Shown: positions 17,684 through 27,345 of the stretch, piece after piece
How positions within the stretch are numbered: the stretch's first letter is position 1
How the letters are laid out: each line of letters begins with the position of its first letter
Source: JAXGRD01 sp040766105
GTDB taxonomy: Bacteria; Bacillota; Clostridia; Peptostreptococcales; Anaerovoracaceae
Assembly (NCBI GenBank): GCA_040766105.1
Contig: JAXGRD010000003.1
Span: 186,001 to 250,000, forward strand
DNA length: 64,000 nt
Direction of reading: 5' to 3'
The notes under the pieces: model-generated
The model's database searches: none
Seen by the model: only the letters and a program-made list of their open reading frames with translations
What the model was told of the DNA's origin: nothing
Translations under genes and position numbers: made by a program

Positions 17684-18811
17684 CTATCGTTTTATTATAC
17701 AGACTGCCTCTGCGGCAATTCCTTCTTCTCTTCCTACGAAGCCCAGTTTCTCCGTAGTCGTTGCCTTAAGGTTGATTGACCCCAGGGGAATCCCCAACGC
17801 TTCGGCTATATTGTTTTTCATTTTTTCTTTGTATGGGGCAAGTTTGGGCTTTTGTGCCATGATGGTTGCATCGATGTTTCCTACCGAAAACCCTTCTTCC
17901 TTCAGCCTTTCTGCCACCCTGTCCAGGAGTTCCAAGCTGGAAATCCCTTTATAAGCCTCTTCCGTGTCGGGGAAATGCTCTCCAATGTCACCTAAGGATG
18001 CCGCCCCTAACAACGCGTCCATCAAGGCATGTAGGAGGACATCTGCATCAGAATGACCAAGGAGACCCTTATTATAGGGGATATTCACTCCGCCCAGAAT
18101 CAAATCTCGACCTTCAACCAGTCTGTGCACATCGTACCCGCTGCCTACTCTGGTTTCCAGCGATTCCTGTTCCGGCAAGTCTTCCTTGGTGGTAATCTTA
18201 ATGTTCCCGTAGTCCCCTTGGGTGATGGAAACTCTGATTCCCAGCTGCTCCACATAGGAAGCATCGTCCGTACCGAAAAAGCCGTTGGCTTCGCCCTCTT
18301 CATAAGCCTGCTCCAAGATATCCTTCCGAAATCCTTGGGGGGTTTGGACGGAGAAGAGACTGTCTCTTTCCAACACCTCATACTGTGTTCGAATGGTGTC
18401 CTTGGGAACGACCGCAGGTATGGCTGCACCCGTCTCCAAGGTTTTCTCCAATACTCCTGCGATGGTTGATTTCTTTATGTAGGGCCTTGCACCGTCATGG
18501 ACCAAGACATAGTCCGCCTCCTTGCCCAGTGCCGCCAGTCCTGCCCTAACGGAGTCGGACCTTTCCTTTCCACCGGGAACAATGGTCAGCTTCTCAGTCT
18601 TTGGGAAAATTCCTTCACAGTAGCTGATGTAATCTTCTCCGGTCACAAGAACCACCTTGTCGATTTCGTGACACGAAATAAAGGCCCACACGCTATGAAA
18701 TACCATGGGCCTTCCCTTCATGTTCAAAAACTGCTTGGGAATCTTCTCCCCCATTCGCGTTCCACTGCCGGCCGCCACAACGACCGCGCCGATCTTCTTA
18801 TTTCTGTACAT
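17684..18811 (-). CDS. ispDF: IspDF fusion: MEP cytidylyltransferase / MECDP synthase
   Basis: Two steps of the non-mevalonate isoprenoid pathway in one chain. IspD (about 1-215) has the nucleotide loop [27 protein letters not shown] and VQTPQGF. IspF (about 218-375) begins [13 protein letters not shown] with the metal Asp/His pair, followed by [18 protein letters not shown] and [18 protein letters not shown]. The intervening enzyme IspE is not in the window. One base separates it from the PIN/TRAM gene upstream. Confidence 0.96.
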   Translation of the reverse strand: MYRNKKIGAVVVAAGSGTRMGEKIPKQFLNMKGRPMVFHSVWAFISCHEIDKVVLVTGEDYISYCEGIFPKTEKLTIVPGGKERSDSVRAGLAALGKEADYVLVHDGARPYIKKSTIAGVLEKTLETGAAIPAVVPKDTIRTQYEVLERDSLFSVQTPQGFRKDILEQAYEEGEANGFFGTDDASYVEQLGIRVSITQGDYGNIKITTKEDLPEQESLETRVGSGYDVHRLVEGRDLILGGVNIPYNKGLLGHSDADVLLHALMDALLGAASLGDIGEHFPDTEEAYKGISSLELLDRVAERLKEEGFSVGNIDATIMAQKPKLAPYKEKMKNNIAEALGIPLGSINLKATTTEKLGFVGREEGIAAEAVCIIKR

Positions 18812-18812
18812 T

Positions 18813-19922
18813 CTATCTCTGTTTCGGCTTTCCGAATATCATTCGTCCTGCGGAGGTCTGGAGCACACTGGTCACCGTAATATCGATGGTCTTGCCGATA
18901 TACCTTCTGCCGTCTTCCACCACTATCATGGTTCCGTCGTCCAAATAGGCAACCGCCTGATTGTTTTCCTTTCCCTCTTTCACAAGGAAGAGACTCATAT
19001 CTTCTCCCGGGAGGACCACAGGCTTTAAGGTGTTGGCCAACTCATTGATGTTGAGTACTTCCACCCCCTGTATTCCCGCAACCTTATTCAGGTTATAGTC
19101 ATTGGTCACCACTTTTCCGTTCATCATCTGGGCCAACTTAAGGAGTTTCACATCCACCTCCGGAATTTCTTCCAGGGCTTTTTCACCGGCGGTGTTATAG
19201 ATATCAATGCCGTATTCGCTTTGAATTTTGTTGAGAATATCCAGGCCGCGCCTTCCTCTGTTTCGCTTCAGACTGTCTGAGGAGTCGGCGATATGTCGCA
19301 GTTCCACCAATACAAACTCGGGAATCACAATGGAGCCCTCGATGAATCCGGTCTTCATAATGTCTGAAATACGGCCGTCAATGATGACACTGGTGTCAAA
19401 GATTTTCGGCGTAGCATCTCCGCCCTTGCTCTTGCCTTTCCCCCCTGCCGGCGCCCCTTTCAGGTTGGCATTGATTGCGCTGAGAAGATTCTTCCCTTTT
19501 TTTGTAGCGACCACAACGCCCAAATATCCCATGACCAAGTAGGTGATGACCGTAAAGATCACCGCCAAGTAGGGTACATTGATTAAGTTATAAACGTTGC
19601 TCACCAGGAAGGCAATAATAAGACCGATAATAAGACCTGCCGTTCCCACGACAATGTCGTTGGTCGAAATGTTCTGCAGGTCAGATTCTATGTTTCTGGT
19701 TACTTTTTTACTTTGCTTGTTCAGAGTCGGCGTCAGTTTAAAAAATATAAGTCCGAATATAAGTACAAAGGCTGCGGCGATAACAACCTGCTGCAGCTTC
19801 GTGAAATTTTCTATTGCAGTTACATCACTAACTGTCAATATGAATTTGGTTAATAGGAAAGCTCCGTACCCTACGATACCACCAACTAATGTAAACGCCG
19901 CTCGAAAGAGCTTTTTGAGCAT
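18813..19922 (-). CDS. PIN and TRAM domain membrane protein (YacL-like)
   Basis: 369 residues. Four hydrophobic segments in the first 150 residues are followed by a Gly/Lys linker ([13 protein letters not shown]). A PIN nuclease fold comes next ([25 protein letters not shown] and [12 protein letters not shown] hold the acidic residues), then a C-terminal TRAM RNA-binding domain ([21 protein letters not shown]). Probable membrane-anchored RNase. The ATG at 19920-19922 is preferred over the TTG at 19928 because AGGAG lies 8 bases upstream of it. Gene order carD-yacL-ispDF resembles other Firmicutes. Confidence 0.88.
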   Translation of the reverse strand: MLKKLFRAAFTLVGGIVGYGAFLLTKFILTVSDVTAIENFTKLQQVVIAAAFVLIFGLIFFKLTPTLNKQSKKVTRNIESDLQNISTNDIVVGTAGLIIGLIIAFLVSNVYNLINVPYLAVIFTVITYLVMGYLGVVVATKKGKNLLSAINANLKGAPAGGKGKSKGGDATPKIFDTSVIIDGRISDIMKTGFIEGSIVIPEFVLVELRHIADSSDSLKRNRGRRGLDILNKIQSEYGIDIYNTAGEKALEEIPEVDVKLLKLAQMMNGKVVTNDYNLNKVAGIQGVEVLNINELANTLKPVVLPGEDMSLFLVKEGKENNQAVAYLDDGTMIVVEDGRRYIGKTIDITVTSVLQTSAGRMIFGKPKQR

Positions 19923-19971
19923 TGGCAATTCTCCTTTCTGATCAGTTAGGTATGTAGCACAAGCTATTGAC

Positions 19972-20457
19972 TCAGGATGTAATGGCTACCGCATCCAAAA
20001 TGAGCTTTTCCGCTTCTGCCTGATCCATATCCCCCGCAAGAATCAACTCGCTTTGCAAGATTTGCCTTGCATTGGTGAGCATTTTTTTCTCGCCGGTGGA
20101 AAGATGTTTTTCTACTTCCAGACGCAGTAGGTTTCGCACGACCTCTGCCACTTCCGTGACTTCCCCGGTCTTTAATTTCTCCATGTTTTCACGATGCCTT
20201 CTGTTCCAGTTATCCGACATTTCCGAGGACGGCCCCTGGAGAATCTCCAGCACATCTTCCATCTGTCCTTGGGAAATAACGTTGCGCACGCCGATCTCGT
20301 CGCTCCTATCTACAGGTATCATGATCTTCATATCCCCACAGGGAACCTTCAATACATAGTATTCCCGCATTTCACCAAGGATTTCTTTGTTCTCGATTTC
20401 CTCGATGACACCGGCTCCATGCATGGGATATACGATCTTGTCTCCGATATTATACAT
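19972..20457 (-). CDS. carD: CarD/CdnL-family RNA polymerase-binding regulator
   Basis: 161-residue transcription factor that stabilises RNA polymerase open complexes. The N-terminal Tudor-like domain MYNIGDKIVYPMHGAGVIEEIE contacts the polymerase beta subunit; the C-terminal helical DNA-binding half includes WNRRHRENMEKLKTG. The ATG at 20455-20457 follows AAAGGAGCGAGA; a longer frame to 20481 would skip this site. First gene of the long minus operon and preceded by two candidate promoters. Confidence 0.92.
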   Translation of the reverse strand: MYNIGDKIVYPMHGAGVIEEIENKEILGEMREYYVLKVPCGDMKIMIPVDRSDEIGVRNVISQGQMEDVLEILQGPSSEMSDNWNRRHRENMEKLKTGEVTEVAEVVRNLLRLEVEKHLSTGEKKMLTNARQILQSELILAGDMDQAEAEKLILDAVAITS

Positions 20458-20485
20458 TCTCGCTCCTTTCACAACATACAATAAA

Positions 20486-20515
20486 AGTATACTCTAAAAG
20501 CGAGGGAAATGTCAA
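20486..20515 (-). promoter_or_regulatory. Proximal promoter of the carD operon
   Basis: Minus strand -35 TTGACA (20510-20515), 18-bp spacer, -10 TATACT (20486-20491), about 30 bp before the carD start. Confidence 0.7.
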
Positions 20516-20531
20516 GGGCAATAAATCTGTT

Positions 20532-20560
20532 AGTGTATCATAGCTTATATTGACTGTCAA
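20532..20560 (-). promoter_or_regulatory. Distal promoter of the carD operon
   Basis: Minus strand -35 TTGACA (20555-20560), 17-bp spacer, -10 TACACT (20532-20537). Together with the proximal site it forms a tandem pair. Confidence 0.5.
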
Positions 20561-20719
20561 CACAAATTGATGGATTTTTCACATGTTTTTTTGAAATCTC
20601 ATTTGCCCTCTATGAGGAGGCCCTATTTCATCGGCGCAATGCTGATGTTTACTAGTGTAACACAAATATCCCGTGTATGGGAAGAGTGAATTGTCTTGCT
20701 TTTCTCAACCGACGACTTG

Positions 20720-20728
20720 TGGTACAAT
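20720..20728 (+). promoter_or_regulatory. Extended -10 promoter of the two-component operon
   Basis: TGGTACAAT (TG at 20720-20721, hexamer 20723-20728) lies 22 bp before the response regulator start. No good -35 is present, as is common with extended -10 elements. Confidence 0.5.
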
Positions 20729-20749
20729 GTCTTCATTCAGGAGGTTGTC

Positions 20750-21433
20750 ATGTATCAATTACTAGTCGTTGACGACGAAGCAAAAATAAGAGAAGTTATT
20801 CGGGAATATGCGGAATTCAATGACTTCGAGGTAACCGAAGCGGAAGACGGCATGGTCGCCGTGGGACTTTGCAATGTGAAGGATTTTGATATTATCATCA
20901 TGGACATCATGATGCCCCGCTTGGACGGCTTTTCAGCCTGTAAAGAAATCCGAAAAACCAAGGACATTCCCATCATCATGTTGTCCGCCAGAAGCGAAGA
21001 ATACGACAAGCTCTTCGGTTTCGAATTGGGCATCGATGATTACGTGATCAAGCCCTTCAGCCCCAAGGAGCTTATGGCAAGAGTCAATGCGGTCATTGCA
21101 AGGCGTGCGGCCCAAGCACCAAAGGCCCAGGAAGAGCCGGCAGACACCTTGGACTTTGAAGGTCTTTCCATCAATATGGCGGGGCGCATCGTCACTGTGG
21201 ACGGAGAAAAAATCGAACTGACCCCGAAGGAATATGAATTGCTCTTCTATTTGGTGGAGAACAAAAACATTGCCCTCTCCAGGGACAAGTTGCTCTCCGA
21301 CATTTGGGGCTACGACTTCTTTGGAGACGACAGAACCATTGACACCCATATCAAAAATCTGAGAAACAGCTTGGGACCCTACCGTGATTTCATTGTGACC
21401 TTAAGGGGAGTGGGATACAAATTTGAAACTTAA
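20750..21433 (+). CDS. OmpR/PhoB-family response regulator
   Basis: 227 residues. The receiver domain opens YQLLVVDDEAKIREVI, with the phosphoacceptor Asp in IIIMDIMMPRLDG and the conserved Lys in VIKPFSPKELM. A C-terminal winged helix ends DRTIDTHIKNLRNSLG...RGVGYKFE. The ATG at 20750 follows CAGGAGGTTGTC; the frame upstream to 20696 has no ribosome-binding site. Partner of the histidine kinase that overlaps its 3' end by 11 bp. Target genes unknown. Confidence 0.95.
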   Translation: MYQLLVVDDEAKIREVIREYAEFNDFEVTEAEDGMVAVGLCNVKDFDIIIMDIMMPRLDGFSACKEIRKTKDIPIIMLSARSEEYDKLFGFELGIDDYVIKPFSPKELMARVNAVIARRAAQAPKAQEEPADTLDFEGLSINMAGRIVTVDGEKIELTPKEYELLFYLVENKNIALSRDKLLSDIWGYDFFGDDRTIDTHIKNLRNSLGPYRDFIVTLRGVGYKFET

Positions 21434-22898
21434 GTTTGATTTTAGAAGCATAAAATTTCGAATCTGGGTGTTTTTTCTTGTCTTCGCCATCATCCTCTTA
21501 GTTTCCGTTTGGTTTCTTCAAATCTTCTTTCTCAATAACTACTACGAGAACATGAAGATTCAACAGACCCAGGGAACGGCCGTCACCTTGATGAACAAAT
21601 ACAATAAGGGCGACATCAAGGGCTTTATTGAGGAGGCAAAGGCAATCACTGCCGGAGACGATATTTACGTGCGCATCGATAAGAATGATGAGACCATATA
21701 TCCAACCAACTACGCCTTCCTCTACGATACGGAAATCGCCGACGCCAGAGAAAAACTTACCGCCAATATGAAGGCAAGCGGTGTTCGGGAATACAGCGTA
21801 ACCATCACCGACAGGCAGACCTTAAAGAAGACCTACGTCCATGCCACCTATCTCAATAAGGTGGAAACGGACAGCATCATCTATGTGGTCACTCCTCTGT
21901 ACCCGGTGACCTCCACCATTACCATCCTTCAGAGTCAGTTGGTTCTGATTATCATCATCGCTCTTGGCTTTGCATTTTTGCTGTCCTTCTTCTTGTCATC
22001 CAGAATATCCAGGCCCATTACTACCATCACCAAGTCCGCTAAAAAACTAGCCGATGGTCAGTTTGGCACCACCTTCCCCATATATAATCAGTATACGGAG
22101 TTCGCAAACTTAGGCGAAACCCTCAACAAGACATCTCGTGACTTGGAGAGGTCCACCATGTTGCAGAAGGATCTCATGGCCAACGTTTCTCACGACCTGC
22201 GAACACCCTTGACCATGATCAAATCCTACGCGGAAATGATTCGCGATCTGTCCGGTGACCATCCGGAGAAACGAAATGCCCATCTCCAGGTCATCATTGA
22301 GGAAGCGGACCGGCTCAACGTTCTGGTAAGCGATATGCTTGCCCTAACAGCGATTCAATCGGGAACCATGAAGCTGGAGATGACTCGATTCAACCTCAAG
22401 TCGGCCATAGAAGCCGTCCTGCTTCCCTACGAACTACTTCAGGAGCAGGGAAAATTCAAGATTATTTTCAATTGCAAGCACGACGTCTATGTGGAAGGCG
22501 ACAGGGAGCGCATCAAACAAGTGGTTTCTAACCTTCTCACCAATGCAGTTAAGTTCTGCGGGGAAGATCGAACCATTGTTATCAACGTAAAACAGTGGAG
22601 CCACAAGGTCCACTGCGAAATCATCGATCACGGCATCGGCATCAAGCAGGATGAGCTGGATCATATCTGGGATCGATACTACAAAACCAGTACCAACCAC
22701 GTTCGAGCTGCGGAGGGCTCCGGCTTGGGTCTTTCCATCGTGAAAGAAATCCTCACCCTTCATAAAGCCAAGTTTGGCGCTGAAAGCAAGCCCGGCAAGG
22801 GAACCACCATCTGGTTTGAACTGAAGCTGTCTCCCTCTGTGGTAAAGGCGAAGCGGGATACAAGTCGCCGCTTCAATCCTCGAAACAAGCCGAAATAG
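21423..22898 (+). CDS. Membrane sensor histidine kinase
   Basis: 491 residues. One membrane helix lies near 13-33 and a second near 170-190, flanking an extracytoplasmic sensor loop of about 130 residues. A HAMP linker (RPITTITKSAKKLADGQF) is followed by the HisKA phosphoacceptor in NVSHDLRTPLTMI and an HATPase domain (VVSNLLTNAVKF, GIGIKQDEL, GSGLGLSIVKEIL). The TTG start at 21423 overlaps the regulator gene; no better start lies before the first helix. The stop lies 26 bp inside the convergent radA gene. Confidence 0.93.
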   Translation: MKLKFDFRSIKFRIWVFFLVFAIILLVSVWFLQIFFLNNYYENMKIQQTQGTAVTLMNKYNKGDIKGFIEEAKAITAGDDIYVRIDKNDETIYPTNYAFLYDTEIADAREKLTANMKASGVREYSVTITDRQTLKKTYVHATYLNKVETDSIIYVVTPLYPVTSTITILQSQLVLIIIIALGFAFLLSFFLSSRISRPITTITKSAKKLADGQFGTTFPIYNQYTEFANLGETLNKTSRDLERSTMLQKDLMANVSHDLRTPLTMIKSYAEMIRDLSGDHPEKRNAHLQVIIEEADRLNVLVSDMLALTAIQSGTMKLEMTRFNLKSAIEAVLLPYELLQEQGKFKIIFNCKHDVYVEGDRERIKQVVSNLLTNAVKFCGEDRTIVINVKQWSHKVHCEIIDHGIGIKQDELDHIWDRYYKTSTNHVRAAEGSGLGLSIVKEILTLHKAKFGAESKPGKGTTIWFELKLSPSVVKAKRDTSRRFNPRNKPK

Positions 22899-24258
22899 CT
22901 TCCTTTAGATTTTTCGCACCAACGAGCTCCATTCCCTTTAGAGATGCCATTCTTTCCTTTTGATGTATGGGAAGAATGGTTTTTTTGTATCCCATTCGCG
23001 CCGCCTCTCGAATAATCTTCTCTGCGTTTTGCACTACTCGCAAATCACCGGTCAGCCCAATTTCCCCCAGAGCCAAAACACCTTTTCCCGGAATTTTTTC
23101 CCGATAAGAGGAATATATGGCGAGTGCCACGGCCAAATCCGTAGAAGTTCCCTCCGGTTTCAGTCCGCCCACTACGTTTACATAAACATCTTGATTGTAA
23201 AACGGCATGCCCGCCTTTCGTTCCAATACTGCCAGTATCATATTCAGCCTGGAGAGCTCCACACCGATGGCAGTTCTTCGCGGAAAGTTCAAACTTGTGG
23301 GGGCCACCAGTGCTTGTATCTCCATGAGAAGAGGCCTTGTACCCTCGTAGACAGCCGTAATCATGGAGCCTTCCGATTGTTCGTCCGCATTCTCCAAAAA
23401 CCGCTTGGACAGGTCCTGTATTTCCACGAGGCCCTTCTCTCCCATTTCAAAGGCACCCACCTCACTGGTGGTTCCAAATCTATTTTTGAAGGCACGAAGT
23501 ATTCGAAGCTCAGCATTCCTCTCACCCGCAAAGGAAAGGACGCAGTCCACCAAGTGTTCCACTATCTTCGGTCCGGCAAGATCGCCGGTTTTCGTTACAT
23601 GGGCAACAATAAAGATGGGAATATTCTTCGTCTTCCCCAATCGCATCAGCTCGTTGCCACATGCCCTCACCTGGGAAACACTGCCCGGTGCCGAGTCCAG
23701 TTCTTCCGTGTACATGGTCTGAATGGAGTCCACCACTACGAAGCTAGGTTCTAGCTCCGCCGCCACCTGATTGATGTTCTCCATATTGGTTTCCGCCAAA
23801 ACAAAGAGGTCATCCGTCAGGTCGCCACAGATTCGGTCTGCACGCATCTTCAACTGTTCCTCCGATTCTTCTCCCGAAACATAGAGGACCTTCCCCCTTG
23901 TCATTGCAATATGATGGGCCACCTGCATGATGATGGTGGATTTCCCGATGCCCGGCTCGCCGGAAATCAAGGTGAGAGAGCCTTGTACCAAGCCGCCGCC
24001 CAACACTCGGTCCAGCTCGGAAATACCCGTTCCCATGCGCTTTCCGTGTCCTATGGCTGCAACGGTAGACAGAGGCTGGGCTTTGGAGGCCCTCCCCTGA
24101 GGGGCGGCACTCCGCCTTCGCTTATCCTCTTCCTTCGCACCCTGGACCCGTTCTTCCGTCATGGTATTCCATGCCCCACAGATGCATTGCCCCATCCACT
24201 TGGCGCTTTCATATCCGCAATCTTGGCAGACGAAAACCGTCTTTCCCTTCTTTGCCAT
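22873..24258 (-). CDS. radA: DNA repair protein RadA/Sms
   Basis: Branch-migration ATPase of recombinational repair. The N-terminal zinc finger is followed by a RecA-like core (Walker A GEPGIGKST, Walker B VVVDSIQTMY, the RadA signature KNRFGTTSEVGAF) and a C-terminal Lon-protease-like domain (GLKPEGTSTDLAVALAIYSS). 461 residues is usual. An oddity is that the second half of the zinc finger reads GQCICGAW: C-x-C, one residue short of the normal C-x2-C. Its 3' end overlaps the convergent kinase gene. Six bases separate it from the methylase upstream. Confidence 0.95.
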   Translation of the reverse strand: MAKKGKTVFVCQDCGYESAKWMGQCICGAWNTMTEERVQGAKEEDKRRRSAAPQGRASKAQPLSTVAAIGHGKRMGTGISELDRVLGGGLVQGSLTLISGEPGIGKSTIIMQVAHHIAMTRGKVLYVSGEESEEQLKMRADRICGDLTDDLFVLAETNMENINQVAAELEPSFVVVDSIQTMYTEELDSAPGSVSQVRACGNELMRLGKTKNIPIFIVAHVTKTGDLAGPKIVEHLVDCVLSFAGERNAELRILRAFKNRFGTTSEVGAFEMGEKGLVEIQDLSKRFLENADEQSEGSMITAVYEGTRPLLMEIQALVAPTSLNFPRRTAIGVELSRLNMILAVLERKAGMPFYNQDVYVNVVGGLKPEGTSTDLAVALAIYSSYREKIPGKGVLALGEIGLTGDLRVVQNAEKIIREAARMGYKKTILPIHQKERMASLKGMELVGAKNLKEAISACFED

Positions 24259-24264
24259 TCTTCT

Positions 24265-25344
24265 CTAACCTTTCTTTAGGAGAAACAAATACTCATCCAC
24301 ATAGATGGATCGGTTCTCCAGATTTCTGCTTCCTCTATACGTATTATATCTCACTTCCCTGGGCAGAACCATACCATGTCTGCTGAGCATCTTCAGAATT
24401 TCATCATAGACGATAAACCCCTCGGAATTATAGGAGAGTATGATGTACTTGCAATTCAATTTCCCAATCAGCTCTTCCAAGGCTTCCTTTGCCTTCCCCT
24501 TTTTGTTGTAGGAAGAGCGGTTCCAGTCTTCCGGAATGCCCGATACAGGACTGATTTTTCCATTTAATCGATTTCGGGCAATAACGTTGAGCATGAAGTA
24601 GTTGGAACCGTAGGGATGCTGATTGTAAGGAGGATCCAGATAAATCAAATCCATGGGTGGAAGACGATCCACCAAGGTGGAAACATCTTCCTGATACACC
24701 TCTACGGGACATTCCCGGTCTGAAAAAACCGGCTTCTGCAGGGTTATCCTCCCCTTGATTCTCTGTAAGGCATTTTCCCCGGTGCCGCCAAACTTGCCTA
24801 CGCCGGTCTTTCGATCCTTGTAAAATCCCTTGAACACCCCTCCCGTATTTACGTGGACCGATGCCTCGTAGAGAAGGGGTGCCAGGAAATACTTTTTCAT
24901 GGAGAGAGGGAGATCTTCTATTGCCCGACGGTAGGTGTCGATGCGCAGTGCATTTTCTCGGGTGTAGAACACGCGCTCTCCCGGTTGGATGTCATCGTCT
25001 CTCTTGGGTGCATAGTGCTTGCAAATCAAGCCGGGACGCAGCTCCTGTTCTCGGATGATCTTCTCATATCGACCGTAGCTCTCTTCGTCGAAGTCCGACT
25101 TATTGGAAAGGTAGCATTCATTGATGATCCTGCTGTAGGCTTCCAAATCATTGACAATCAAACGGGAGGCATGGTTCTTCAGAAGTCGTGCAACGATTCC
25201 CGAACCTGCAAAAAGATCTCCGCAGGAAAGTTCTTCTCGCCCTTCCCTCTCTTTGATATGACAAATAAGCGCCTCGATCTCATCGAGAAGAAGGCGCTTG
25301 TTTCCGATGTATGTAATAATTTGATCCTTGAGAAAGTCCGCCAT
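24265..25344 (-). CDS. D12-class DNA adenine-N6 methyltransferase
   Basis: 359 residues. The AdoMet loop is DLFAGSGIVARLL (about 43-55) and the catalytic motif IV is DLIYLDPPYNQHPYGSNYF (about 230-248), with N-terminal IGNKRLLLDEI typical of the D12 family. It should methylate adenine in DNA; the target site is unknown. No restriction endonuclease lies next to it, so it looks solitary. One base separates it from the ABC permease upstream and six bases from radA downstream, so it is probably transcribed with the nucleoside transporter. Confidence 0.87.
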   Translation of the reverse strand: MADFLKDQIITYIGNKRLLLDEIEALICHIKEREGREELSCGDLFAGSGIVARLLKNHASRLIVNDLEAYSRIINECYLSNKSDFDEESYGRYEKIIREQELRPGLICKHYAPKRDDDIQPGERVFYTRENALRIDTYRRAIEDLPLSMKKYFLAPLLYEASVHVNTGGVFKGFYKDRKTGVGKFGGTGENALQRIKGRITLQKPVFSDRECPVEVYQEDVSTLVDRLPPMDLIYLDPPYNQHPYGSNYFMLNVIARNRLNGKISPVSGIPEDWNRSSYNKKGKAKEALEELIGKLNCKYIILSYNSEGFIVYDEILKMLSRHGMVLPREVRYNTYRGSRNLENRSIYVDEYLFLLKKG

Positions 25345-25345
25345 A

Positions 25346-26272
25346 TTACCGATCTTCTCTAAAGTAGGGGTTGCTCAAATCTGCCGGAGGCAAATCCTCC
25401 TTGCGGTTTTTTCGAGTGGAGATGATGACGATGATAACCGTGGCGATGTAGGGAATCATGTCCACCAAATGCTGGGAAACGTGGATGCCCACCGCCTGAA
25501 GACGATAGCCCAAGATGGACAAAGCGCCGAAGAGCAAGGCGCCCAGAAAAGCTTTCCAAGGCTTCCAGCCTGCAAAGATAACCAAGGCAACGGCAATCCA
25601 ACCACGACCGGCAACGACGTTCTCCTGCCAAACAGGAATGGTTACCAAGGACATGTAGGCTCCGCCAAGTCCGCACAAACCGCCGCCCACAATGACGTTT
25701 ACATATCTGTAGAGGGATACGTTGATGCCCGAAGCATCGGCCGCAGCTGCGTTTTCTCCCACCGCTCTGGTGTTAAGGCCAACCCTTGTCTTGTTCAAGT
25801 AAAAGGCGATGGCGATGGTACAGATAAATGCCAAGTAAATCAAAATATCTTGATTGAAAAATGCATCTCCGATGATGGGAATCTTGGATAATCCCGGGAT
25901 GGGAATACTCTCAAAAGCAAAGCGCAGGTCTCTGGGAAGAGATAGGCCGGAGACGCTCTTTCCCAAAAACCCGGAAAAACCGGTTCCGAAAATGGTTAAG
26001 GCAAGCCCGGTGACCACCTGATTTGTTCGAAGAGAGATGGTCAAAAATCCGAAGATGGCAGCGCCGGCAGCACCGGCAAGGAAACCTGCCACTACAGCAA
26101 GAATAGGACTGCCCGTGTGGAAGCCCACCATGAATCCCAGGATGGCTCCCATGAGCATCATTCCTTCCACACCCAAGTTGAGGCACCCTGATTTCTCCGA
26201 AAGGAGTTCTCCCAAGGTTGCAAATATTAAAGGAGTAGAGGCTACGACCAAGGCTACAATAAATTGTTCCAT
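25346..26272 (-). CDS. ABC permease, nucleoside/BMP type (second permease)
   Basis: 308-residue inner-membrane permease with about eight to nine hydrophobic segments and the family sequence LGELLSEKSGCLNLGVEGMM near the N-terminus. It corresponds to the YufQ/NupQ-type subunit of guanosine/nucleoside importers. Its start abuts the preceding permease (shared base at 26272). With the BMP lipoprotein, ATPase and first permease it makes a complete importer. Confidence 0.92.
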   Translation of the reverse strand: MEQFIVALVVASTPLIFATLGELLSEKSGCLNLGVEGMMLMGAILGFMVGFHTGSPILAVVAGFLAGAAGAAIFGFLTISLRTNQVVTGLALTIFGTGFSGFLGKSVSGLSLPRDLRFAFESIPIPGLSKIPIIGDAFFNQDILIYLAFICTIAIAFYLNKTRVGLNTRAVGENAAAADASGINVSLYRYVNVIVGGGLCGLGGAYMSLVTIPVWQENVVAGRGWIAVALVIFAGWKPWKAFLGALLFGALSILGYRLQAVGIHVSQHLVDMIPYIATVIIVIISTRKNRKEDLPPADLSNPYFREDR

Positions 26273-27345
26273 TACGCCACCTCCTTGCTGTTTTCCGACT
26301 TCTTAAAGGATACATTGTATCGGAGGAAGAACTCGCTTCCCAGTACAAAGAAGAGGATGACACCCTGAATCATGTCTGCCACGGAAGCAGGCAGCTGCAT
26401 GGCAACCTGTATGGCATTCCCACCTTGCAACAGCATGGCGAAGAAGATACAGACCACGGCTACCATGGGTGCCGACAGCTTTCCCAGCCAAGCGGTGATA
26501 ATCGCTGTAAATCCAATCCCCGCCGATATTCCGTAGGTCAGAGACTTGGCCACTGCAGAAGCTTGGATTGCCCCTGCCAGTCCGCACAGTCCGCCTGAAA
26601 TAATCATGGATGTGACAATGACAGCTTTGATGTTCATTCCCGCATATCTTGCTGTCTCAAGGCTTTCCCCCACGACGGCTATCTCATAGCCCTTTTTCGT
26701 ATGGTTCATAAAGACATAGACCAGCACGATGGACAAGATCGCCAAAATCCAGCCTGCATGCACGCCAAATATTCGCGGAAGAACTTCGTTTTCCGTAAAG
26801 GTCTCAATCTTTGGAAACCCTTGGGAGTCTTCCGCTCGCCATGGTCCTGTCTGAAGATAGGTGACGAACTTAATGGCAATATAGTTGAGCATGAGGGTGA
26901 AGATGGTTTCATTGGTGCCGAACTTGGCTTTAAAAGCCGCAGGAATAAATGCCCATACAGCTCCAAAGAAAATACCCTCCACCATCATCAGGAGCAACGC
27001 AAAGAAAGATGGTACCGTTTCCGGCATATTGAGCGCCACCAAGGTGGCACCGAAGGCCCCCATCATAATCTGGCCCTCTCCTCCGATGTTCCAAAACTTC
27101 ATCTTGAAAGCCACGAGGATTCCCATGGATGCAATGAGAAGAGGAATGGCTTTGATAATGGTCTGCTGAATCTTGATTCCCGATCCTACAGAGCCATCCA
27201 ATATATTCAAGTACACCAAGAAGGGGTTGAAACCGATAATGGCAATGACAATGCCGGCGAAAACCAGTGCCAGCACAATGGCCAGTACTTGAATGAGAAT
27301 CTCCTGCTTTCGGGGAAGAGCAGCCTTCTTTGTTATTTTAACCAT
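26272..27345 (-). CDS. ABC permease, nucleoside/BMP type (first permease)
   Basis: 357 residues from the ATG at 27343-27345, which lies inside the last codons of the ATPase gene (8-bp overlap). The longer open frame to 27393 gives a non-family, Arg-rich N-terminus. Multiple membrane helices; the family segment NIGGEGQIMMGAFGATL and the conserved loop ANLNYIAI-like FTLMLNYIAIKF are visible. Pairs with the permease at 25346. Confidence 0.92.
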   Translation of the reverse strand: MVKITKKAALPRKQEILIQVLAIVLALVFAGIVIAIIGFNPFLVYLNILDGSVGSGIKIQQTIIKAIPLLIASMGILVAFKMKFWNIGGEGQIMMGAFGATLVALNMPETVPSFFALLLMMVEGIFFGAVWAFIPAAFKAKFGTNETIFTLMLNYIAIKFVTYLQTGPWRAEDSQGFPKIETFTENEVLPRIFGVHAGWILAILSIVLVYVFMNHTKKGYEIAVVGESLETARYAGMNIKAVIVTSMIISGGLCGLAGAIQASAVAKSLTYGISAGIGFTAIITAWLGKLSAPMVAVVCIFFAMLLQGGNAIQVAMQLPASVADMIQGVILFFVLGSEFFLRYNVSFKKSENSKEVA

